Program-made: the position numbers and the translations under genes
Notes under the pieces: generated by a model
The model's database searches: none
What the model was told of the DNA's origin: nothing
What the model saw: the letters and a program-made list of their open reading frames with translations, nothing else
Shown here: piece after piece, positions 16,401 through 23,271 of the stretch
Layout: every line of letters begins with the position of its first letter
Position numbering within the stretch: the first letter of the stretch is position 1
Assembly (NCBI GenBank): GCA_900753245.1
Contig: CAADYJ010000102.1
Coordinates: forward strand, 1-29,114
Source: Clostridia bacterium
GTDB lineage: Bacteria; Bacillota; Clostridia; TANB77; CAG-508
Direction of reading: 5' to 3'
DNA: 29,114 nt

Positions 16401-16751
16401 ATGAAAAATTATGACAACTATTTTCTTCCTGTAGATAATATGGAAGAAGCAAAAAGATATTATGAGGAAATATTGGGGTTAAAAAAGAAATTTGATTTTT
16501 CTGATAAGGGAATGGTTGCTTATAATATTGGAAATGAAGAACCTGCAATAATTTTAAAAGACAAAAATAAATTTGAGAATTTAAAGCCTACAATATGGTT
16601 TGAAGTAGAAGATGTTGCAATCTTCTATAAAGAAATGTTGAATAATGGTATAAAATTTTTGAGTGAGCCTTTTAAAATTGGAACTGGTAATGCAGTCGAG
16701 TTTGAAGATCCATTTGGAAATAGACTTGGCGTTACAGATTATATTAAGTAA
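16401..16751 (+). CDS. VOC-superfamily (glyoxalase/bleomycin-resistance fold) protein
   Basis: A 116-residue single VOC domain: 'YFLPVDNMEEAKRYYEEILGL' at the start, 'PTIWFEVEDVAIFYKEMLNNGIKFLSEP' in the middle and the typical end 'VEFEDPFGNRLGVTDY'. VOC proteins include lyases, dioxygenases and drug-binding resistance proteins; which one this is cannot be told. Being cotranscribed with a PadR regulator and tet(44), a role in sensing or binding a small molecule is possible (inference). The ribosome site is AGAAGGG. Confidence 0.85.
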   Translation: MKNYDNYFLPVDNMEEAKRYYEEILGLKKKFDFSDKGMVAYNIGNEEPAIILKDKNKFENLKPTIWFEVEDVAIFYKEMLNNGIKFLSEPFKIGTGNAVEFEDPFGNRLGVTDYIK

Positions 16752-16763
16752 GGAGTAGAGATT

Positions 16764-17291
16764 ATGTCAAATATAGATTTGGTATTATTAGGACTTATTA
16801 AACAAAAATCACAAAGTGCTTATGATATTAAAAAAAATATAGAATATCGTAATATACCAAGATGGGTAAGAATTAGTGAACAGTCTATTTATAAGAAAGT
16901 ATTACAATTAGAATCAAAAGAATATATTGTTAGCCATAAAGAGAAAGAGGGAAATATGCCAGATAAAGCAGTATATACTATTACTGACAAAGGTAATGAT
17001 TATTTTAATAAACTTATGAATGATATTTCAAATTCTGATGTTAGTCTATATTTGGATTTTAATGTTATTATCACGAATTTAGATTTAGTAGATGATGAAC
17101 AAAAAAAGATTCTTGTTTCTAATATAAAATCAAAGATATTAGAATTAAAAGAATTGCTAAATGAAAGACAATCTCATAGACAACATATTCCTAATGTTGG
17201 AAAACAAATGTTCAAACAACAATTAGCATTAGTAGAAACATTAGAAAAGTGGATAATTGATTTTGAGAATAGTTTAAAAGGACCAAATTAG
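16764..17291 (+). CDS. PadR-family transcriptional regulator
   Basis: A 175-residue protein. The winged-helix domain occupies residues 1-85 ('LVLLGLIKQKSQSAYDIKKNIEYR', 'SIYKKVLQLESKEYIVS', 'KAVYTITDKGNDYFNKLM'). A C-terminal helical dimerisation part covers about 95-175. PadR proteins are usually repressors released by a small molecule or by phosphorylation-independent stress. It lies 12 bases after the VOC gene and 49 bases before tet(44), so it may repress the shared promoter at 16332 (inference). The ribosome site is TAAGGAG. Confidence 0.9.
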   Translation: MSNIDLVLLGLIKQKSQSAYDIKKNIEYRNIPRWVRISEQSIYKKVLQLESKEYIVSHKEKEGNMPDKAVYTITDKGNDYFNKLMNDISNSDVSLYLDFNVIITNLDLVDDEQKKILVSNIKSKILELKELLNERQSHRQHIPNVGKQMFKQQLALVETLEKWIIDFENSLKGPN

Positions 17292-17340
17292 CAAATATTG
17301 ATTTTAAGTTAAAAGATAAATTTGTAGGGAGGGAAATTCA

Positions 17341-19263
17341 ATGAAAATAATCAACATTGGTATTCTTGCTCATGTAGATGCAGGAAAGACGACTTTAACG
17401 GAAAGTCTGCTTTATACAAGTGGAGCGATTTTAGAATTAGGCAGTGTAGATAAGGGAACAACAAGGACAGATACTATGTTTTTAGAACGTCAGCGTGGAA
17501 TCACAATTCAGGCAGCAGTTACTTCTTTTAATTGGAATGACTACAAAATCAATATTGTAGATACTCCTGGACATATAGATTTTATAACAGAAGTGTATCG
17601 TTCCTTATCTGTTCTTGATGGAGCTATTTTAGTAATTTCTGCTAAAGATGGTGTACAAGCACAAACAAGAATACTATTCCATGCACTTCAAAAAATGAAT
17701 ATACCAACAATTATTTTTATAAATAAAATAGATCAGTATGGAATTAACTTAAATAATATTTATCAAAATATCAAAGAAAAACTTTCAAATGATATTATTG
17801 TTATGCAAAATGTAACATTAACTCCAGAAATATCGATTAAAAATATCGTTGATTTAGATGAATGGGATCCTGTAATTTCCAAAAATGATAAACTTTTAGA
17901 AAAATATATTGCAGGAGAAAAATTGACTATACAGGAATTAACGCAGGAAGAATATAGATGTGTTAAAAAAGGTTCGTTGTTTCCTATATACCATGGAAGT
18001 GCTAAAAATAATATAGGAACTCAACAACTCATCGAAGCTATTTCAAATCTTTTTTGTCCTGAAATGAATGCGAATGATTCAGAACTATGTGGAAGAGTTT
18101 TTAAAATTGAATATACAGACCATAAGCAAAGATTAGTTTATTTGCGTCTTTATAGTGGAACATTACACTTACGAGATACAATTATATTGCCAGAAAAAAA
18201 GAAAGTGAAACTTACAGAAATATATATTCCTTCAAATGGAGAAATGATACAGACAGAAATAGTTTGTTCTGGAGATATTTTTATTATACCTAACAATACA
18301 TTAAGATTGAACGATATTATAGGAAATGAAAAGATTTTGCCATGCAATGTATGGGATGACAAGACTGTACCAATACTACGAACAAGAATTGAACCGATAA
18401 AAATAGAAGAGAGAGAAAAATTATTGGATGCTCTTACAGAAATTGCAGATACTGATCCTCTTTTACGTTATTATGTTGATACGATAACACATGAAATCAT
18501 CATTTCTTTTTTAGGAACAGTGCAGTTAGAAGTTATCTGTTCTCTGTTGACTGAAAAATATCACATAAACATAAGAATCGAAGATCCAACTGTAATTTAT
18601 TTGGAAAAGCCATTACAAAAGGCAGATTATACTATTCATATTGAAGTACCACCAAATCCATTTTGGGCATCAATTGGATTATCAATAACTCCACTTCCAA
18701 TTGGCAGTGGAATACAGTACGAAAGCAAAGTTTCACTCGGTTATTTAAATCAAAGTTTCCAAAATGCAGTAAGAGAAGGTATTAATTATGGACTGGAGCA
18801 AGGTTTGTATGGCTGGGAAGTAACAGATTGTAAAATATGTTTTGAATATGGTGTTTATTATAGCCCTGTTAGTACTCCCTCGGATTTTCGCTTTCTTGCC
18901 CCAATTGTACTTGAACAAACATTGAAAAAAGCGGGAACGCAATTATTAGAGCCATATCTTTCGTTTATACTTTTTACACCACAGGGATACCTTTCTCGTG
19001 CATATAATGATGCACAAAAACATTGTGCAATAATTGAAACTAGTCAATCAAAAAATGATGAAATTATTTTTACAGGACATATTCCTGTACGTTGTATTAA
19101 TGAATATCGTAATACTTTAACTCTATATACAAATGGGCAAGCAGTTTTTTTGACAGAATTAAAAGGTTATCAAATTGCTACTTGTGAACCAGTTATTCAA
19201 TCACGTAGACCAAATAATCGAATAGATAAAGTACGCCATATGTTTAATAAAAAAGAAAATTAA
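17341..19263 (+). CDS. tet(44): Tet(44)-type tetracycline resistance ribosomal protection protein
   Basis: A 640-residue translational GTPase, full length for the Tet(M)/Tet(O) class, which removes tetracycline from the ribosome. GTPase motifs are intact: AHVDAGKT (10-17), RGIT (52-55), DTPGH (74-78) and NKID (128-131). The C-terminal part has the class signatures 'VPPNPFWASIGLS' and 'SPVSTPSDFRFLAPIVLEQ'. Compared from memory with Tet(M), it differs at many places, whereas it agrees closely with Tet(44), first described in Campylobacter fetus beside ant(6)-Ib, as here. The ribosome site is AGGGAGGG. Unlike tet(M) in Tn916, only 49 bases separate it from the previous gene and there is no attenuator, so expression is probably from the VOC promoter. 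Confidence 0.93.
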   Translation: MKIINIGILAHVDAGKTTLTESLLYTSGAILELGSVDKGTTRTDTMFLERQRGITIQAAVTSFNWNDYKINIVDTPGHIDFITEVYRSLSVLDGAILVISAKDGVQAQTRILFHALQKMNIPTIIFINKIDQYGINLNNIYQNIKEKLSNDIIVMQNVTLTPEISIKNIVDLDEWDPVISKNDKLLEKYIAGEKLTIQELTQEEYRCVKKGSLFPIYHGSAKNNIGTQQLIEAISNLFCPEMNANDSELCGRVFKIEYTDHKQRLVYLRLYSGTLHLRDTIILPEKKKVKLTEIYIPSNGEMIQTEIVCSGDIFIIPNNTLRLNDIIGNEKILPCNVWDDKTVPILRTRIEPIKIEEREKLLDALTEIADTDPLLRYYVDTITHEIIISFLGTVQLEVICSLLTEKYHINIRIEDPTVIYLEKPLQKADYTIHIEVPPNPFWASIGLSITPLPIGSGIQYESKVSLGYLNQSFQNAVREGINYGLEQGLYGWEVTDCKICFEYGVYYSPVSTPSDFRFLAPIVLEQTLKKAGTQLLEPYLSFILFTPQGYLSRAYNDAQKHCAIIETSQSKNDEIIFTGHIPVRCINEYRNTLTLYTNGQAVFLTELKGYQIATCEPVIQSRRPNNRIDKVRHMFNKKEN

Positions 19264-19379
19264 GTTACTATTCGCTAAATTACAATTTGTTAAGTAGTTG
19301 ATGATATGGATAAGTATTTAGAAATCAAAAAGATTTTTGTACTGTTTAGATGTGATTATGATAGAGAAAGGATGCTAAT

Positions 19380-19520
19380 ACAATTTGGTCTGTAAGCTAT
19401 GATATTAAAAATAATAGCATTTATAGGATTGATGGAAATCCAAAAAGGAAAAAATATAAAATAGATACAAGGTTAAATTTAAAGAATAATTTTATGTTTA
19501 AGGTAAATCTAAGGCAATAG
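19380..19520 (+). pseudogene. Possible remnant of a C45-type amide hydrolase/acyltransferase gene
   Basis: Within the 314-base gap after tet(44), the frame 19380-19520 reads T-IWSVSYDIKNNSIYRIDGN and then 'PKRKKYKIDTRLNL'. This looks like the C-terminal end of C45-type linear-amide hydrolases (a strand 'T..SVVYD....K..YW...GNP..KK'). There is no start, and the frame is closed by TAG upstream at 19362. A second short frame (19304-19393, beginning MDKYLEIKKIF) overlaps it. It is at best a scrap carried along with the resistance genes; the family call is from memory and uncertain. The rest of the gap holds only the ant(6) promoter. Confidence 0.35.
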
Positions 19521-19536
19521 AAAATTTACTTTTTTC

Positions 19537-19545
19537 TGTTATAAT
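19537..19545 (+). promoter_or_regulatory. Extended -10 promoter of ant(6)-Ib
   Basis: TGTTATAAT (TG-n-TATAAT) is a consensus extended -10 site. No good -35 is seen 17 bases upstream, as is usual for this class. It lies 32 bases before the ant(6) start. Confidence 0.65.
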
Positions 19546-19577
19546 ATAAGTAATAATAATTTTAAAAGTGAGTTGAT

Positions 19578-20435
19578 ATGAAAATGAGAACAGAGAAACA
19601 AATATATGATACTATACTTAATTTTGCTAAAGCAGATGATAGAATTAGGGTGGTTACTTTAGAAGGTTCAAGAACAAATATTAATATTATACCAGATGAT
19701 TTTCAAGATTATGATATTACTTTTTTTGTCACAGACATGCAGAGTTTTATTAATAGTGATGAGTGGCTTAATGTTTTTGGAGAGAGACTTATTATGCAAA
19801 AACCCGAGGATATGGAATTGTTTCCAAAAGAAGAAAAAGGGTATTCATATCTTATGTTATTTTGGGACGGAGTTAAAATAGATTTGACATTATTGCCATT
19901 AGAAGTTTTAGATGAATATTTTACTTGGGATAAATTAGTAAAATTATTATTAGATAAGGATAATCGTGTTACTAATATACCAGTACCTACAGATGAAGAT
20001 TATTATATAGAACATCCGACAGCACGTTCTTTTGATGATTGCTGTAATGAATTTTGGAATACTGTAACATATGTAGTGAAAGGATTATGTCGAAAGGAAA
20101 TTTTATTTGCAATCGACCATTTAAATAATATTGTGCGTATGGAATTACTGCGAATGATTTCATGGAAGGTTGGAATAGAGCAAGGTTATAGTTTTAGTCT
20201 AGGAAAAAACTATAAATTTTTAGAACGATATATTTCACCTGAATTATGGAAGAAAATTCTTGCTACATATAATATGGGGTCATATACAGAAATGTGGAAA
20301 TCTTTAGAATTATGTATGGGAATTTTTAGAATGGTATCAAAAGAAGTGGCACAATGTTTAAATTATTTATATCCAGATTATGATAAAAATATTAGTAATT
20401 ATGTTATAAGACAAAAAGAAAAATATCAAAGATAA
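19578..20435 (+). CDS. ant(6)-Ib: Aminoglycoside 6-nucleotidyltransferase ANT(6)-Ib (streptomycin resistance)
   Basis: A 285-residue enzyme that adenylylates streptomycin at position 6. The nucleotidyltransferase active site is intact: G30-S31-R32 in LEGSRTN, the metal-binding pair D44/D46 in DYDITFF and a third aspartate (D102) in KIDLTLLP. The helical C-terminal domain is complete. The sequence agrees, as far as I can recall, with ANT(6)-Ib of Campylobacter fetus, where it also follows tet(44); it is more distant from the aadE/ANT(6)-Ia group. ATG 19578 or 19584 could start it; the ribosome site (AAAGTGAG) is weak. It has its own promoter and terminator. Confidence 0.92.
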   Translation: MKMRTEKQIYDTILNFAKADDRIRVVTLEGSRTNINIIPDDFQDYDITFFVTDMQSFINSDEWLNVFGERLIMQKPEDMELFPKEEKGYSYLMLFWDGVKIDLTLLPLEVLDEYFTWDKLVKLLLDKDNRVTNIPVPTDEDYYIEHPTARSFDDCCNEFWNTVTYVVKGLCRKEILFAIDHLNNIVRMELLRMISWKVGIEQGYSFSLGKNYKFLERYISPELWKKILATYNMGSYTEMWKSLELCMGIFRMVSKEVAQCLNYLYPDYDKNISNYVIRQKEKYQR

Positions 20436-20518
20436 AACATTTCTAACATTTGATGATAAAATAATTGGATATCAAAATTATAAAGAGGGCAACAAATTAC
20501 AATTTATAGGGTAAAGAT

Positions 20519-20545
20519 AATAGGAGCCGAAAGGCTCTTATTTTT
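20519..20545 (+). terminator. Terminator of ant(6)-Ib
   Basis: AATAGGAGCC pairs with GGCTCTTATT (10 bp, one G-U pair) around a GAAA tetraloop, followed by T5. Confidence 0.88.
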
Positions 20546-20639
20546 GTGCCTTTAAATCCTATTCACTTACAAAACTTTTCTTATTATATATGTTAAATTG
20601 TATTCACTCTAAAAAGTTTGTTGTATTAAGAATGGTGTC

Positions 20640-20882
20640 GTGATAGATTCTGGTCATTGTGATGGACCAGAAACTCTTATGAGATTAAGAGAAATAGACA
20701 ACTTTAATATTCCTGTTATTGTTTTAACTGTTTCAAAAGGAAAAAGAGATATGTTTGTTAATGGTTATGGATTTAATGAATATATGGAAAAACTCTTAAC
20801 ACAAGATAAAGTGATGGAAACATTACCAAAATTATTTAAAGATTTAGAATTTACAAAAATAGAAAGCAATAAGTCAGCATAA
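20640..20882 (+). pseudogene. Truncated receiver domain (response regulator / hybrid kinase remnant)
   Basis: 80 residues corresponding to the second half of a CheY-like receiver domain: 'VVIDSGHCDGPETLMRLREI' (phospho-acceptor loop region), 'NIPVIVLTVSKGKRDMFVNGYGFNEYMEKLL' and a final helix. The order is like the receiver at the end of hybrid sensor kinases ('DG.ETL..L.EI.NFN.PV..LT'). The first strands, including the acidic pocket, are missing, and no ribosome site stands before the GTG at 20640. The usual lysine near 'EYMEKLL' is shifted. It is most likely a decayed left-over next to the resistance block; expression as a small regulator cannot be excluded. Confidence 0.55.
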
Positions 20883-20899
20883 GACCTATTGCTTTTTTC
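20863..20899 (+). terminator. Bidirectional terminator between the receiver remnant and the XRE gene
   Basis: AAAGCAATA pairs with TATTGCTTT (9 bp). T-runs stand on both outer sides (TTTTTTC on the plus strand, and the TATTTTTG of the minus strand). It overlaps the last codons of the XRE gene on the minus strand. Confidence 0.75.
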
Positions 20900-21326
20900 T
20901 ACCTAATAACTTATCTATTGAAAAAGGTTTATAGACAAGTGTTAAACTATACAAAAATGTTGTAGGTATTAAGTTTTTAGAATTTTCATAGTGTGCATAA
21001 TTTGCTTGTGATGTATTGATTTTCTTTGCAACTTCTTCTTGTGTCATAGAATTTCTTTTACGAAGTATGCGAAGATTTTTTGATATTAAATCTATATCTA
21101 TTTTTAATGGCAAATATGATTCATCATTTTTATTTGTTATACCAAACAAGTAATCAAGACTAAAGTTATAATGATTAGCATATTCAATTAATCTTCTTAA
21201 TGGGATAGTATCTTTTCCAGTTTCCCAACCAGATATTGTAGTAAAGTTCAAATTAAAGAACTCTGCAATATCTTTTTGTTTTATATCTATATTTTCACGA
21301 CTATTTTTAAAATTTTTAATTATCAT
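20886..21326 (-). CDS. XRE-family regulator with two helix-turn-helix domains
   Basis: A 146-residue protein with two Cro/CI-type HTH domains in tandem: residues about 10-60 ('IKQKDIAEFFNLNFTTISGWETGKDTIP') and about 78-142 ('MTQEEVAKKINTSQANYAHYENSKNLIP'). The first ends in the usual 'FSLDYLFGI'. It is the only gene on the minus strand and is divergent from the sigma-like gene, the classic place of an ICE or phage-type repressor. It probably binds in the 21330-21650 region (inference). The frame starts at GTG 21335, but that codon lies inside the AGGGTG ribosome site, so ATG 21326 is preferred. Confidence 0.87.
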   Translation of the reverse strand: MIIKNFKNSRENIDIKQKDIAEFFNLNFTTISGWETGKDTIPLRRLIEYANHYNFSLDYLFGITNKNDESYLPLKIDIDLISKNLRILRKRNSMTQEEVAKKINTSQANYAHYENSKNLIPTTFLYSLTLVYKPFSIDKLLGRKKQ

Positions 21327-21703
21327 TATATTCACCCTATATAATTATTCCACTTACTAGGGCAAATATAATAATTCTAGGGAAAATAGACTATTGAACA
21401 GTGAAAAAATATTGTTTGCTTTCAAGGTTCGACAAATTTTGCAGATAAAAGATGATATATTTTTATTGAAATTACCAGAAAATATCGGAAAAAAGCATAT
21501 TATGATAGTTATAATCATTATATGAAATAGCATATTTCATATACTAAAATAAAAAAATTGACTTTTTGTATATAAATTTAGGCATTTCATAAACTATTTA
21601 GTTTTTGTGTCAAAAAATGTGGTACTATGTCGATGAAATTAAAAACGAAAGAGAAATCCATCAGATTACCAATGATGTTTTTTAAAAATCAGGGAGGGAT
21701 AAG

Positions 21704-21751
21704 ATGGATTTTTATTTATTATATAAAAATAATTTAGAAAGCATACACTAA
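21704..21751 (+). CDS. 15-codon leader peptide of the sigma-like operon
   Basis: AGGGAGGG (21691-21698), a strong ribosome site, stands 5 bases before ATG 21704. The frame encodes MDFYLLYKNNLESIH and stops at 21749. Its last three codons and stop lie inside the 5' arm of the terminator 21739-21779. This is the layout of translation-coupled attenuators: a ribosome stalled or slow on the leader would prevent the terminator from folding. Which signal is sensed is unknown. The use of rare-looking repeated TTA and AAT codons is normal for this genome. Confidence 0.65.
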   Translation: MDFYLLYKNNLESIH

Positions 21752-21779
21752 CTTTTAAGGGTTAATTGTGTGCTTTTTT
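21739..21779 (+). terminator. Attenuator terminator overlapping the leader peptide
   Basis: AAGCATACAC pairs with GTGTGCTT (two-base bulge), extended by TAAC/GTTA with a bulge, and is followed by six T. The 5' arm contains the end of the leader peptide. Confidence 0.7.
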
Positions 21780-21789
21780 GTTTTTATAT

Positions 21790-21941
21790 AAGACAATTCC
21801 ATTCTATGTACTTATTAAGCATAAACATGCTGAAGGAAAAAAATTTTATGAGAGATTTTTTGGCGTAGCTTTATAGAAATGTTTATGTTTATGTTCTAAA
21901 AATCTACGCATTAAGAGGTGTGTAGATTTGAGAATTGTCTT
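21790..21941 (+). ncRNA. Candidate structured leader RNA with alternative pairings
   Basis: The segment is closed by a perfect 10-bp pairing (AAGACAATTC 21790-21799 with GAATTGTCTT 21932-21941). Inside are hairpin AGCAT-AAAC-ATGCT (21818-21831) and a stem GCGTAG/CTACGC (21863-21868 with 21904-21909) reinforced by AGAA/TTCT. The strand AAAAATCTACGC (21898-21909) can pair in three exclusive ways: with AGATTTTT (21853-21860), with GCGTAG, or via AAATCTAC with GTAGATTT (21922-21929). ATAAACAT (21821-21828) is complementary to ATGTTTAT (21879-21886 and 21885-21892), allowing a loop contact. No known RNA class is recognised. A 36-codon frame (21766-21876) also runs through it but has no ribosome site. 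Confidence 0.5.
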
Positions 21942-21976
21942 GATTGATTTCAATATAATTGCATATTTCAAAGTGA

Positions 21977-22015
21977 GTAGAAAAGATTTTATAGACTTTT
22001 CTGCTTATTTTGTGT
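21977..22015 (+). terminator. Hairpin, possible weak terminator, in the sigma leader
   Basis: GTAGAAAAG pairs with CTTTTCTGC (9 bp, one G-U pair) around a 10-base loop, followed by interrupted T-rich sequence. Confidence 0.5.
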
Positions 22016-22037
22016 TTTTAGCTCCTAAATGTAGAGG

Positions 22038-22086
22038 ACCTCCTATTACTTGAATTAACTGAAATTTGAGTGAATAGGAGGTTTTT
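22038..22086 (+). promoter_or_regulatory. Hairpin masking the ribosome site of the sigma-like gene
   Basis: ACCTCCTATT (22038-22047) pairs perfectly with AATAGGAGGT (22073-22082), which contains the AGGAGG ribosome site 8 bases before ATG 22090. TTTTTC directly follows, so the same hairpin could also end transcription. Either way the default state would keep the sigma-like gene off. Confidence 0.75.
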
Positions 22087-22089
22087 CTT

Positions 22090-22437
22090 ATGTCTAATGA
22101 AGAATTAGAAGATGATGTTGTACTTGCAAAATTTATAAATTATATGCAAAAAGCACTTTATCACATGAGATTAAATTATTTTAGAGATTATGAGAGAATG
22201 AGAGATTATGAGGTTGAACTAGAAGAAATTGAATGTCCAAATTCAAAAGATGTTATAAATGAAGATATATCAAGTATAGGAGTTTTAAATGATACTGAAA
22301 TTAAATTATTAAACCTATTATATACACAGGGATTAAGTTATAAGGAAATATCTGAAATAACAAATGAAAATATAGAAACTTTAAAGAAAAGAAGAACTAG
22401 AGCTTTAAAGAAACTAAAAAAGGTTATGGAGGAATGA
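22090..22437 (+). CDS. Sigma-70 region-4-like protein (Tn916 Orf7 type)
   Basis: A 115-residue protein: an acidic helical N-terminal half and a C-terminal sigma region-4 HTH ('LNDTEIKLLNLLYTQGLSYKEISEITNENIETLKKRRTRALKKLKK', about 65-110). It is a short sigma-factor-like regulator of the kind found before the HTH_16 protein and the recombination genes in Tn916 and relatives. There the pair controls excision and transfer gene expression. It ends 4 bases before the next gene. Its translation start is masked by the hairpin described above. Confidence 0.87.
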   Translation: MSNEELEDDVVLAKFINYMQKALYHMRLNYFRDYERMRDYEVELEEIECPNSKDVINEDISSIGVLNDTEIKLLNLLYTQGLSYKEISEITNENIETLKKRRTRALKKLKKVMEE

Positions 22438-22441
22438 AGAA

Positions 22442-22654
22442 ATGCAATATAATACAGAGTTTTATAAATTATTAAGACAAGCTGTATATGATGATACAGC
22501 ATTAGTAAGAGTATTAGACAAAATAATGAAACTTATAAATAGTAATTCTAAAGATGATGATGGGGAAATTAACGAGGATTTAAAGAGCGAATTGATTACA
22601 TATTCTATTGAATTGATACGAAATAAAAAAATTTATAAAAAATTTGAAATTTGA
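22442..22654 (+). CDS. Helix-turn-helix conjugative-transposon protein (Tn916 Orf8 type)
   Basis: A 70-residue acidic helical protein: 'NTEFYKLLRQAVYDDTALVRVLDKIMKLINSNS', then 'EINEDLKSELITYSIELIRNKKIYKKF'. This is the pattern of the small HTH_16-type proteins ('YKLL..A...D..AL..ILE.Y.PLI...S...G..DEDL......') that follow the sigma-like gene in Tn916-like elements. It is coupled to the gene before it (GGAGGAATGAAGAAATG) and probably works with it. Confidence 0.82.
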   Translation: MQYNTEFYKLLRQAVYDDTALVRVLDKIMKLINSNSKDDDGEINEDLKSELITYSIELIRNKKIYKKFEI

Positions 22655-22659
22655 TGTCC

Positions 22660-23015
22660 ACTTTTTCGATTTTTTTGTGCTGTTCATAGTAGAAGGGTTA
22701 AAAAACTTCTACTATGGTATGCACATTGAAAATTGAATAGATTTTATTAGAACGACAAGAACTACATTCTAGGTGGGTTAGCAACTATTTAGATATCTAA
22801 TAAGAATGTTATCTTATTATGAAGTAGTTTGGATACTTTTGTATAGTCATAGAACGAGCGTAAAGTTATAGGAATAGACCATAATGTTTCTATAATGGTG
22901 CGTCCCACGCAATGAGTACAAACCAGAGTTCTGGGTGGTAGATAACCAATGTTGCTAGAAACAATAGCAATCTAATAAATGAATGGAACAATTAAAGCTA
23001 AAATAATTTAACTAT
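22660..23015 (+). ncRNA. Hairpin-rich region without a gene; candidate structured RNA
   Basis: No frame of use is open here, yet pairing potential is high. The strongest hairpin is GTGC-(4)-CATAGTAGAAG...CTTCTACTATG-(4)-GCAC (22677-22724), an 11-bp perfect stem inside a 4-bp one. It is followed by AACTAC/GTAGTT (22760-22765 with 22824-22829), ACATTCT/AGAATGT, TAATAAG/CTTATTA (22798-22804 with 22813-22819), TTATAG/CTATAA (22866-22871 with 22890-22895), ACCAT/ATGGT, GCGT-CCC-ACGC, CCAG/CTGG and TTGCTA/TAGCAA (about 22952-22969). GC is clearly higher here than in neighbours (for example 'GTGCGTCCCACGC'), which suits a folded RNA. It lies between the sigma/HTH pair and the recombination genes. 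Confidence 0.45.
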
Positions 23016-23031
23016 TAAAATGGAGGCTAAA

Positions 23032-23271
23032 ATGTTAGATATTATTTCAATGATTATAATATTATTCTTTTTAATGGGACTACCTATGATTTTAATAATT
23101 ATAGGTGGCAGTAAAAGTAAGTCAGAACAAGAAAGAACTTATGAATTAGAAGAAGAAGCACAATACTGGAGAGATTATGAAAAAGAACAAATAAGAAAGA
23201 AAAAAATTAGAAAAATAAAAATTAGGAGGTTTTTCAAATGGGTAAAGAACTTTATACATGGGAACAAGTAA
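23032..23271 (+). CDS. Small single-pass membrane protein, function unknown
   Basis: A 79-residue protein: a membrane helix (about 3-25, with 'MIIILFFLMGLPMILIIIGG'), then a charged cytoplasmic tail that is acidic first (ELEEEAQYWRDYEKEQ) and very basic after (KKKIRKIKIRRFFKWVKNF). The frame starts at ATG 23020, but GGAGG (23022-23026) fits ATG 23032. No family is recognised. It overlaps the next gene by 34 bases. Confidence 0.65.
   Translation: MLDIISMIIILFFLMGLPMILIIIGGSKSKSEQERTYELEEEAQYWRDYEKEQIRKKKIRKIKIRRFFKWVKNFIHGNK

Noticed and set aside
17292..17340. tet(M)-style attenuator before tet(44)
   Set aside because: Only 49 bases are available, with no leader peptide and no stem followed by T.
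21766..21876. A 36-codon frame ending in 'KHAEGKKFYERFFGVAL' as a gene
   Set aside because: No ribosome site precedes its only possible start (TTG within the terminator), and the strand is rich in pairing arms. It could be a remnant, but there is no support for a gene.
21790..21941. Retron-like msr/msd RNA (end-pairing arms enclosing hairpins)
   Set aside because: No reverse transcriptase gene is present nearby and no branching-guanosine context was recognised; a leader-RNA reading fits the neighbours better.
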